Positions 1 to 6,353 of a stretch of 52,396 bases of DNA are shown here, one piece after another (within the stretch, counting starts at the first letter, position 1; each line of letters begins with the position of its first letter). Origin of the DNA: Candidatus Faecivicinus avistercoris (GTDB lineage Bacteria > Bacillota > Clostridia > Christensenellales > Aristaeellaceae); assembly GCA_018716805.1 (NCBI GenBank), contig DVJL01000019.1, forward strand, positions 1-52,396, given 5' to 3'. Both the position numbers and the translations under genes were made by a program. The notes beneath the pieces are model-generated. The model searched no databases. It was not told the origin of the DNA and was given only the letters and a program-made list of their open reading frames with translations.

Positions 1-54
1 CAGCATGTCCTTTATCCTGTTCCATTGTTCTTCTTTCAATTCATGTCTTTTCAT
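1..54 (-). CDS. IS5-family transposase, N-terminal fragment cut by the window edge
   Basis: Eighteen codons are visible, beginning MKRHELKEEQWNRIKDML. This matches the characteristic start of IS5-type (DUF4096) transposases, roughly M-K-R-x-E-L-x-x-E-Q-W-x-R-I-x-x-L. An in-frame TAA lies just upstream, so the ATG at 54-52 is the likely start. The rest of the gene lies outside the window, so I cannot tell whether the element is intact. The call rests on motif recognition of a short stretch. Confidence 0.7.
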   Translation of the reverse strand, partial: MKRHELKEEQWNRIKDML

Positions 55-112
55 GTCCTTAGTTTACTACATCGGCGGTTTGCGCACAAGTCCTGGGTTT
101 AAAAACAGGCTC
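1..112 (-). mobile_element. End of an IS5-like insertion sequence (partial)
   Basis: The transposase start lies about 58 bp from a sequence that reads GAGCCTGTTTTTAAACCC on the minus strand (about 95-112). This looks like the terminal inverted repeat of IS5-type elements, and it abuts CTAG, a plausible target remnant. Only one end is present, so the inverted-repeat pair and target duplication cannot be checked. The exact boundary is inferred. Confidence 0.45.
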
Positions 113-204
113 TAGTTGCGGCGCAGTGATATTTGATGTTTATGCTGTATCAGGACTCCTTACGCAAATGGTGTAAAAGTGGTGTACGATTGTGGGTGTT
201 AGAC

Positions 205-235
205 CTCAAACCCATTGCGGCACAGCGGGTTTGAG
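205..235. repeat. Perfect 9-bp inverted repeat (hairpin)
   Basis: CTCAAACCC at 205-213 is exactly complementary to GGGTTTGAG at 227-235, with a 13-nt loop. It lies in the gene-free stretch 113-411 between the insertion-sequence end and metQ. Neither arm is followed by a T-run, so it does not look like an intrinsic terminator. Confidence 0.5.
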
Positions 236-249
236 AAAATGCATATCCC

Positions 250-360
250 CGCGCCCGGAAATCCGTAGGATTTCAGCGGAAACTGTAGAGGGGGTGGCAG
301 TGGCGGGGGAGCTTGCTCCCCCGTCCACCAGCTTGGCAAAAAGACTTTTTTGACAAGCTG
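250..360 (+). repeat. Modular palindromic repeat, copy A
   Basis: This stretch contains a GGAAATCC/GGATTTC hairpin, the linker GGGGGTGGCAGTGGC, the palindrome GGGGGAGCTTGCTCCCCC, the linker GTCCACC, and a hairpin at 329-360 with arms CAGCTTG and CAAGCTG around an A-run and T-run. The same modules recur in the same order at 44.4 kb, partly at 15.8 kb, and in reverse orientation at 8.65 kb. No coding potential is apparent. Confidence 0.6.
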
Positions 361-361
361 A

Positions 362-390
362 CATCCGGCCGGAATCGATCCGGCCGGATG
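362..390. terminator. Hairpin downstream of metQ
   Basis: CATCCGGCCGG (362-372) pairs perfectly with CCGGCCGGATG (380-390) around a 7-nt loop, 21 bp past the metQ stop. On the metQ strand it is followed by the A/T-rich CAGCTTG module rather than a simple T-run. Termination is likely but not textbook. Confidence 0.5.
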
Positions 391-411
391 CGTTTTCAAG
401 GGATGTGCGGC

Positions 412-1254
412 TTATTCCTCCGCGCTGTCGAGCGAGAAGAACGGGATGACGCCGCCGGCATAGGCCTCGTTGTCGGTCATGAACTCATAGACCTCCTCGG
501 AGCACAGGCACTGGCGCAGCGCCTCGACCCACTCGGCTTCCTCGTCCTCGGGGCGGACGACGACGTAGTTGGCGTAGATCTCAGCGGCCTCGCTGTCGGA
601 CGGCTCATAGAAGATGGCGTCGCGCAGCGGGCTCAGGCCGGCGTCGAGCGCGAAGTTGCCGTTGATGACGGCGATGTCGACGTCGTCGAGCGTGGAGGGC
701 AGCTGGGAGGCGTCGATGTCGGAGATCTGCAGGCCGTTGCTGATCTCGACGATGTCGGTGATGTTCAGCTCGTCGGTGGGCTCAGCGTCCTCCGGCAGCG
801 TGATCAGGCCAGCGGTCTGCAGCAGGAACAGCGCGCGGGTCTGGTTGCTGGCGTCGTTCGGGATGGCGACGGTCGCGCCCTCGGGCAGCTCGTCGAGGCT
901 CTCATAGCGGTTGGAGTAGATGCCGAACGGCTCGTAGTGCACGCCGATCACCGGCACGACCTGCTCGTCCTCGGAGACGGAGGCGTTGTAGCTGTCGATG
1001 AAGGGGATGTGCGCGAAGTAGTTCGCGTCCAGCTCGCCGCTGGCGACGGCCGGGCAGGGCAGGTTGTAGTCGTTGAAGATCTGGATCTGCAGGTTGTAGC
1101 CCAGCTCGGCCATGTCGTCGACGATGACTTCGAGGATCTCGGCGTGCGGCGAGGGCGTCGCGCCGATGACGATGGTTTCAAGTTCGGTCTCGGCAAACGC
1201 GGAGATGGACAGCGCGAGCGCGAGGGCGAGGACGATGGCAAACAGCTTTTTCAT
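412..1254 (-). CDS. metQ: Methionine ABC transporter substrate-binding protein (MetQ/NlpA family)
   Basis: This 280-residue protein of the NlpA/MetQ family captures methionine outside the cell for the MetNI importer. Residues 1-21 form a signal peptide ending in AFA|ET. The mature part begins with the family-typical strand TIVIGATPSPHAEIL and continues through the NYFAHIPFID and NDASNQTRAL segments seen in MetQ proteins. No cysteine follows the hydrophobic core, so the usual lipobox is absent and the protein should be released by signal peptidase I. An AGGAGG RBS sits 9 bp before the ATG. It is the last gene of metN-metI-metQ, 102 bp after metI. Methionine specificity is inferred from family and operon. 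The gap before it holds an AT-rich TATATTATA that might serve as an extra -10. Confidence 0.9.
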   Translation of the reverse strand: MKKLFAIVLALALALSISAFAETELETIVIGATPSPHAEILEVIVDDMAELGYNLQIQIFNDYNLPCPAVASGELDANYFAHIPFIDSYNASVSEDEQVVPVIGVHYEPFGIYSNRYESLDELPEGATVAIPNDASNQTRALFLLQTAGLITLPEDAEPTDELNITDIVEISNGLQISDIDASQLPSTLDDVDIAVINGNFALDAGLSPLRDAIFYEPSDSEAAEIYANYVVVRPEDEEAEWVEALRQCLCSEEVYEFMTDNEAYAGGVIPFFSLDSAEE

Positions 1255-1356
1255 GGGTTTTTCCTCCTATAATATAGTGTGGATATCTTCAGGCGAGCCG
1301 CTGCCCGGCGAATGGAACCGGCGCGCGCACGCCAAACCCGCGTGGGAGAATGGGGC

Positions 1357-2937
1357 TCACTTGCGGCGGTGGTCGGCCGCGCGCATGAGCAGGTTGCCCG
1401 CAATCTGGATGATCTGAACCAGCGCGACCAGCAGCAGGCTGGAGACGTACATGATGTCGTACTCGCGGTAGTTCAGGCCGTAGGTGATGGCGATCTTGCC
1501 CAGGCCGTCGCCGCCGGCGGAACCGGCCATGGCGGTGTAGGCGAGCACGGTGGTCATGCAGATCGCCGCGCCGTTGATCAGCGAGGGCGTCGCCTCGGGG
1601 ATGAGCACCTTGCGGATGATCTGCCAAGTGGTGCTGCCCATGCTCTCGGCGGCCTCGATCACGCCGTGGTCGACCTCATTGAGCGAACCTTCCACGATGC
1701 GCGCCACATAGGGGAATGCGCTGACGAACAGCGGGAAGATGACCGACCGCGTGCCGATCGCCGTGCCCATCACCACGCGCGTGACGTCGAACAGCATCAC
1801 CAGCAGGATGATGAACGGGATCGACCGCAGGAAGTTGACGACGGTGCCGACGGCGCTGTTCAGCGTGGCGTTCGGGCGGATGTGCCCCGGCGAGGTGATC
1901 ACCAGCAGCACGCCCAGCGGAAGGCCGAGCACATAGGCGAAGAAGGTGGCGGGGATCGTCATGTACAGCGTGTCGAACACGCCCTGCCGCATCAGATCCC
2001 ACATCTCGCCGTTGGCGTAGTGGAGCGCCGCGGCCAGCAGTGCGACCGTCGCCGCGAAGAAGAATCCCTTCCGGAACAGCGGCAGCTTCCACTTCTGCGC
2101 CAGCTTCTTCGGCGCGAGCAGCAGCGCCAGTCCCGCCAGCGCCAGCACGCCGCCAATGACGTCCAGATCGACCGCGCGGTCGCGCGCGAAGCGGAAGGCG
2201 CTCTGTGCGAACGTCAGCGGGTGCGCCTGGACGGCCGCTTCGACCTCGGCGAGGATCGCGCTTCCGGCTTCGGAAAGTGCCGCGGCGGAGTCCGAGGCGG
2301 CCTGCGCGCGGGCGGCGTAGTTCTCCGCCCGGGTCAGGTAGCGCGCCGTGCCGGTGAGATCGCCCAGCTCCGTGGTCTCGGCTGCGGTGGCGGCGGGAAT
2401 TTCGGAGAGCGCCGCGTCCGGATTGAGCGCCCGCGCGGCGTCCTCCGCGGCGGACAGCGCGGCCGCGGCGTCCTCGACGGCGCCCTCTGCGCGCTCGACC
2501 TCGCTCAGCGCGCTGGACAGCGTCTCGAGCAGGCCGGCGTTGTAGACGGGGGAGTAGGCGTCCGCGATGGCGGAGACGTCCTCACCCGCGGCGCGGGCGT
2601 CCTCGATGGCCTGTCCGAGCGCGCCGACGTTGGTTTCGGGATCGTAATCGGCGCTCTGCTCGGTCTCGACGGCCTCGTTGGCGGCGTCGAGCGCTTCGCT
2701 GGCCGCGTCGAGCGCGTCGCTCGCGCGATTGCCGGCGCGGGTCAGCGCGTCGTTGGCCTCCACGACGGCGGCGTTGGCGGCGTCGAGCGCCGCGCGGGCG
2801 GCATCGGCGTCGGCGACGGCGGCGTACAGCGGGGTGCCCGGCTGGGCGGAATGGGCGGCGAATATGCCGGTCAGGATCAGCGCCGCGCCGAGCAGCAGCA
2901 GGATCGCGCCGGCAAAGCGGCTCTTTGCGTACCTCAT
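1357..2937 (-). CDS. metI: Methionine ABC transporter permease MetI with large N-terminal coiled-coil ectodomain
   Basis: The C-terminal 216 residues (311-526) are a complete MetI permease: the MWDLMRQGVFDTLYMTIPAT start, several membrane spans, and the EAA loop EAAESMGSTTWQIIRKVLIP that docks on MetN. In front are about 310 extra residues: a membrane span at about 9-28, an alanine-rich, acidic helical region at about 35-250 with heptad-like patterns, a span at about 260-276, a lysine/arginine-rich loop, and a span at about 291-307. Three extra spans with a positively charged second loop put the helical region outside the cell while keeping the usual MetI topology. MetI proteins are normally about 220 residues, so this is a real fusion rather than a start error. 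The RBS AGGAGG lies 7 bp upstream, and the ATG overlaps the metN stop (ATGA). Confidence 0.9.
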   Translation of the reverse strand: MRYAKSRFAGAILLLLGAALILTGIFAAHSAQPGTPLYAAVADADAARAALDAANAAVVEANDALTRAGNRASDALDAASEALDAANEAVETEQSADYDPETNVGALGQAIEDARAAGEDVSAIADAYSPVYNAGLLETLSSALSEVERAEGAVEDAAAALSAAEDAARALNPDAALSEIPAATAAETTELGDLTGTARYLTRAENYAARAQAASDSAAALSEAGSAILAEVEAAVQAHPLTFAQSAFRFARDRAVDLDVIGGVLALAGLALLLAPKKLAQKWKLPLFRKGFFFAATVALLAAALHYANGEMWDLMRQGVFDTLYMTIPATFFAYVLGLPLGVLLVITSPGHIRPNATLNSAVGTVVNFLRSIPFIILLVMLFDVTRVVMGTAIGTRSVIFPLFVSAFPYVARIVEGSLNEVDHGVIEAAESMGSTTWQIIRKVLIPEATPSLINGAAICMTTVLAYTAMAGSAGGDGLGKIAITYGLNYREYDIMYVSSLLLVALVQIIQIAGNLLMRAADHRRK

Positions 2938-3935
2938 GCGCTCACCTCCTGAACCGTGACGCCTTCCTGTCGGAGTGCCTCAATCAGCCGTCGCGCGTCG
3001 GCCTCGTCCTTCGGCCGCTCGATGGTCATCTGGCCGTACCGCTTGCCGCCCAGCAGGTTGATGTCGGCGTAGAGGATGTTGATGGGAATGCCGGTGCGCA
3101 GCGTCAGCTCGGAGATGATCGGCTCCGTGAGCTTCATGCCGTCGAACACGATGTGCATCATCGGCACATCCGGCGATTCCTCCACGGGCTTGGAGCGGTC
3201 GCCCACAAACCCGAACAGCCGCCGCCCCGCCTCGGAGCGCGTGTGGGTGAACACCTCGTCCACGCTGCCCTCCTCGGCGACCTCCCCGCCGTCGAGGATC
3301 GCCACGTGGGTGCAGATCTGGCGGATGACGGCCATCTCGTGCGTGATGATGACGATCGTGATGCCCAGCCGCCGGTTGATGTCCTGCAAAAGCGACAGGA
3401 TCGACTGCGTGGTCATCGGGTCGAGCGCGCTGGTGGCCTCGTCGCACAGCAGCACTTCGGGATCGCTGGCCAGCGCGCGCGCGATGGCGACGCGCTGCTT
3501 CTGGCCGCCGGAGAGCTGGGCGGGATAGTTGTCGGCCTTGTCGGACAGCCCGACGATTTCGAGCAGCTCCCGGACCCGCTGGTTCGCCTTTGCGCGCGGC
3601 ACGCCCGCCAGCTCCAGCGGATAGCGCACGTTCTTCGCCACCGTCCGCTGCATCAGCAGGTTGAACTGCTGGAAGATCATCGTGACCTTCTTGCGAAGCT
3701 GGATCAGCTGCTTGCCGCGCATCTTCAGGATGCTCTCGCCGTCGATCAGGATGTCGCCCGAGGTCGGCGTCTCCAGCCGGTTCATGCAGCGGATCAGCGT
3801 GGATTTGCCCGCGCCGCTCAGGCCGATGATGCCGAAGATCTCGCCCTTCTTGATCTCGAGGCTGACGTTTTTGACGGCGTCGAACTCCTTGCCGTCGGAA
3901 TAGAACGTCTTGGTGACGTTGACCAGTTTGAGCAA
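2934..3935 (-). CDS. metN: Methionine ABC transporter ATP-binding protein (MetN)
   Basis: This 333-residue ATPase powers methionine import. Visible motifs are Walker A GLSGAGKST, Q-loop IFQQFNLL, signature LSGGQKQRV, Walker B VLLCDEATSALD and switch histidine ITHEM. The last ~85 residues form the C-terminal NIL (ACT-like) domain typical of MetN, which binds methionine and mediates trans-inhibition in characterised homologues. I chose the TTG at 3935, giving MLKLVNVTKTF. It matches the usual MetN start and has AAGGA 9-12 bp upstream. An ATG 18 bp further up is the alternative. It is first in metNIQ and overlaps metI by 4 bp. The upstream leader (3988-4208) carries an attenuator. Confidence 0.93.
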   Translation of the reverse strand: MLKLVNVTKTFYSDGKEFDAVKNVSLEIKKGEIFGIIGLSGAGKSTLIRCMNRLETPTSGDILIDGESILKMRGKQLIQLRKKVTMIFQQFNLLMQRTVAKNVRYPLELAGVPRAKANQRVRELLEIVGLSDKADNYPAQLSGGQKQRVAIARALASDPEVLLCDEATSALDPMTTQSILSLLQDINRRLGITIVIITHEMAVIRQICTHVAILDGGEVAEEGSVDEVFTHTRSEAGRRLFGFVGDRSKPVEESPDVPMMHIVFDGMKLTEPIISELTLRTGIPINILYADINLLGGKRYGQMTIERPKDEADARRLIEALRQEGVTVQEVSA

Positions 3936-3987
3936 TGCTCTCAGTCCTTCCATCTCACTTCAGGGAAAACGGGGAATTTCATCCACG

Positions 3988-4026
3988 AAAAAAGGATGGG
4001 CGCGATCGCTTGATCCGCCACATCCT
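3988..4026 (-). terminator. Intrinsic terminator in the metNIQ leader (attenuator)
   Basis: On the minus strand AGGATG-T-GGCG-GATC folds back on GATC-G-CGCC-CATCCT around an AAGC loop. This gives 14 pairs with one bulged base on each side, followed at once by TTTTTT. It lies between the leader-peptide stop (4055) and the metN start (3935). Transcripts from the upstream promoter must pass it to reach metN, which is the position expected of a transcription attenuator. Confidence 0.8.
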
Positions 4027-4054
4027 CAACGCTGATCTCCTGGATTCCCGGTGT

Positions 4055-4147
4055 TCAGCCCTCCGAAGCGCACGACCAAGCGGCGTCTGACATGTACATC
4101 AGGCGCATCATCATGGCCATGGACTTTTTCTCGGCGGCAAACAGCAT
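4055..4147 (-). CDS. Met-rich leader peptide upstream of metNIQ
   Basis: This 30-codon ORF starts about 26 nt after the predicted transcription start and has an RBS-like AGGAAAGGGG 9 nt before its ATG. Seven of its 30 codons are ATG, six of them within ten codons (residues 10-19, MAMMMRLMYM). It ends 29 nt before the terminator stem. The layout of promoter, short ORF rich in the codon of the transported amino acid, terminator and transporter operon is that of classical ribosome-mediated attenuation, as in the trp and his leaders. Low charged tRNA-Met would stall the ribosome on the Met cluster and favour read-through. Function is inferred; the peptide itself probably has no role beyond being translated. 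Confidence 0.7.
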   Translation of the reverse strand: MLFAAEKKSMAMMMRLMYMSDAAWSCASEG

Positions 4148-4179
4148 GGTCGGGAACCCCTTTCCTCAAGGTTGTTCAC

Positions 4180-4208
4180 ATTATACGTCCGCGGGCCGCG
4201 CTTGTCAA
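4180..4208 (-). promoter_or_regulatory. Consensus sigma-A promoter for the metNIQ leader
   Basis: On the minus strand TTGACA (4208-4203) and TATAAT (4185-4180) are separated by exactly 17 bp, a perfect match to consensus. The predicted start is near 4173, leaving about 240 nt of leader before metN. Confidence 0.85.
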
Positions 4209-4264
4209 TAGGTTCCGTGAAATTTTGCGCACGGTTTTGCAAGGATTTTACACGGCCGCCCCAT

Positions 4265-4310
4265 TTGAAAATCCGCACGCTTTTCTGTGGGCGGAAAAGA
4301 GCGTGCGGAT
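4265..4310 (-). terminator. Terminator of the trk/VOC operon
   Basis: On the minus strand ATCCGCACGCT-type arms (4300-4310 and 4271-4281) form a long hairpin with a small bulge, followed by TTTTCA. It lies about 145 bp beyond the VOC gene stop and upstream of the metNIQ promoter, so it insulates the two units. Confidence 0.6.
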
Positions 4311-4382
4311 ACGGGCGAATATTCAGGAAAATGCCGCGTGGTTCAGACGGATTCTTTGCAACAGAGCCGTGTTGCGCATCCG

Positions 4383-4447
4383 AGAAGCGAAGCGGAATTC
4401 CCAGGATTCTGCGGTCTGCGGCTTCGCCGGAGGCGAAACTTGCTTTC
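4383..4447. repeat. Modular palindromic repeat fragment, copy E
   Basis: The stretch contains CCAGGATTCTGCGG followed by GGCTTCGCCGGAGGCGAAAC. It closely resembles the two inner modules of the 44.3-kb repeat (GGGATTCTGCGG and TTTCGCCCAAGGGCGAAAC). It lies directly downstream of the VOC gene. Confidence 0.45.
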
Positions 4448-4455
4448 CCGCTGTC

Positions 4456-4854
4456 TCACTTCTCCTGGAAGAATTCGATCTCCTCGCCGACGGGGCCGTG
4501 GCAGAACGCGATGCGCGCCGGGAACGGCGGCACGGAGCCGATGACGATGTCGTTGGGCTGGGTGAACACCTCGTAGCCCGCCGCCTCGACGGCCTTTGCG
4601 CAGGCGTCGACGTCGCCGGTGGCGAGCGCGAAGTGGCGGATGGCGCCCTGACCGGGCGCGTCGGCGGCGTTGGCGAAGATCTCCATCAGGCCGGAGCCGG
4701 TGCTCAGCATGATGCCGGCGTTCTCGCCCTCGCCCCACGAGCGGACGACGGGCATGCCGAGCACGTCGCGGTAGAAGGCGACGGCCTTTTCAAATTCGGC
4801 CGTGCCGCGGCACTTGAGCGCGATGTGATGAATTCCACGGATGAGATTGGACAT
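4456..4854 (-). CDS. VOC-superfamily (glyoxalase/dioxygenase-like) protein
   Basis: This 132-residue single-domain protein has the beta-alpha-beta-beta-beta pattern of the vicinal oxygen chelate fold. It starts IRGIHHIALKC (a metal-binding His position) and includes AVAFYRDVLGMPVVRSW, IRHFALATGDVD and the C-terminal GPVGEEIEFFQEK with a metal-binding Glu. VOC proteins include lactoylglutathione lyases, methylmalonyl-CoA epimerases, dioxygenases and resistance proteins, and the substrate cannot be named. The start is set by AGGAGG 7 bp upstream of the ATG; longer frames have no RBS. It follows trkH by 56 bp on the same strand and probably shares its transcript. Confidence 0.8.
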   Translation of the reverse strand: MSNLIRGIHHIALKCRGTAEFEKAVAFYRDVLGMPVVRSWGEGENAGIMLSTGSGLMEIFANAADAPGQGAIRHFALATGDVDACAKAVEAAGYEVFTQPNDIVIGSVPPFPARIAFCHGPVGEEIEFFQEK

Positions 4855-4910
4855 GTCGTTTTCCTCCTTTGATGTTTGGATGGGTTGATGGAGCGTCTGC
4901 TCCCAGTGTC

Positions 4911-6353
4911 TCAATACTTTCGCCATGCGCTCGGCGCGGCGAGCATCAGGATCGGGAAGACCTCCAGCCGGCCGATGAGCATGCACAGCGACAGCACGAT
5001 CTTGCTCAGATCCGAGAACTGCGAGAAATTCCCCATCGGGCCGACCATGTCGAGGCCGGGGCCGATGTTCGACAGCGTGGCCACCACGGCGGTGAAGTTC
5101 GTCTCGAAGCTGAAGCCGTCCAGCGATACGATCAGCGTCGAAGCCAGCAGCACGAAGATGTAGGCGAAGAAGAACGCCAGTGTGGAGGAGATCACGCTCT
5201 CGTCCACGGCGCGGCCGTCGAAGCGGATGGTGTTGACCGACCGCGGATGCACCGTCCTGCGGATCTCGCGCACCATGCTCTTGCACAAAAGCTGCAGCCG
5301 CACCACCTTAATGCCGCCGCCCGTCGAGCCGGCGCTTGAACCGATCAGCATCAGCATCACCAGAATCGTCCGGCTCAGCTGCGGCCAGAGGTTGAAGTCG
5401 GTCGTGGCGTAGCCGGTGGTGGTCATGATCGTCGAGACCTGAAAGAAGCTCAGCCGCAGCGAGGTCAGGAAGTCGCCCGCCTGCGGGAGGATGTTGAACG
5501 CGATGATCAGCGTCGATCCCAGCAGGATCGCCCAGTAGGCGTGCAGCTCGCTGTTGCCCAGGCTCGCGCGCCAGTTGCGCCTGAGCAGGAAGTAGTACAC
5601 CGAAAAGTTTACGCCGAACAGCGCCATGAACACGCCGATGACGATCTCCGCCGCCGGATTGTTCAGCGCGCCGACGCTCAGGTTGTAGTTGGAAAAGCCG
5701 CCCGTGCCGGCCGCGCCGAACATGTGGATCAGCGAATCGTACAGGTTTACGCCCGTGCACAGCAGCGCGATCAGCATCAGCGCCGACAGGGCGATGTACA
5801 GCCGGTAGAGGATGCGGGCGTTGTTGCCCACGCGCGGAACGAGCTTGTCCATCGACGGGCCGGGCGACTCGGCGCGCATCAGATGGATCGACCGCGCGCC
5901 CATCTTCGGGATCAGCGCCAGCGAGAGCACCAGCACGCCCATGCCGCCCACCCAGTGGGTAAAGCTGCGCCAGAACAGCAGCCCCTTCGGCAGCGCCTCG
6001 ACGTCGGTCAGGATCGTCGAACCGGTGGTGGTGAAGCCCGAGGTCGCCTCGAAGAAGCAGTCCACCAGCGAGGGAATGCTGCCGTGGAAGAAGAACGGCA
6101 GCCCGCCGAAAAACGACACCAGAATCCATCCCAGCGCGACGATCGCGAAGCCCTCGCGCGCGCGGAGGTTGTCGTTGCGCGGGCGCAGCAGCGACAAAAG
6201 CCCGCCCACGGCCATCGTGATCGCCATGGAGATCAGAATCGCCGGGGCGTCGCCGCCGCCCATCAGCAGCGAAACCACCAGCGGCACGGCCATCAGCGCC
6301 GCCTCGACCATCAGCACCTTGCCGATCAGCTTGAATGTCAACCGCTTGTTCAT
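4911..6353 (-). CDS. trkH: Trk-type potassium uptake membrane protein (TrkH/KtrB family)
   Basis: This 480-residue multi-span membrane protein forms the K+-conducting pore. The four pore-loop repeats can be recognised: SGFTTTGSTIL, GAAGTGGFSNYNLSVG, TGYATTDFNLWP and SNIGPGLDMVGP, each with the filter glycine. It begins with two hydrophobic hairpins as in TrkH. The start codon overlaps the trkA stop (ATGA), which supports coupled synthesis of pore and cytoplasmic gating ring. Length and filter context fit TrkH better than the shorter KtrB. Confidence 0.92.
   Translation of the reverse strand: MNKRLTFKLIGKVLMVEAALMAVPLVVSLLMGGGDAPAILISMAITMAVGGLLSLLRPRNDNLRAREGFAIVALGWILVSFFGGLPFFFHGSIPSLVDCFFEATSGFTTTGSTILTDVEALPKGLLFWRSFTHWVGGMGVLVLSLALIPKMGARSIHLMRAESPGPSMDKLVPRVGNNARILYRLYIALSALMLIALLCTGVNLYDSLIHMFGAAGTGGFSNYNLSVGALNNPAAEIVIGVFMALFGVNFSVYYFLLRRNWRASLGNSELHAYWAILLGSTLIIAFNILPQAGDFLTSLRLSFFQVSTIMTTTGYATTDFNLWPQLSRTILVMLMLIGSSAGSTGGGIKVVRLQLLCKSMVREIRRTVHPRSVNTIRFDGRAVDESVISSTLAFFFAYIFVLLASTLIVSLDGFSFETNFTAVVATLSNIGPGLDMVGPMGNFSQFSDLSKIVLSLCMLIGRLEVFPILMLAAPSAWRKY

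Noticed and set aside
313-1272. A 319-codon plus-strand frame over metQ
   Set aside because: It is an Asp/Val/Arg-rich antisense shadow with no RBS, opposite a clear MetQ gene.
3954-4180. SAM riboswitch or Met T-box upstream of metN
   Set aside because: I looked for the SAM-I core and the T-box AGGGUGG-type motif and found neither; the leader instead shows a Met-rich ORF and terminator.
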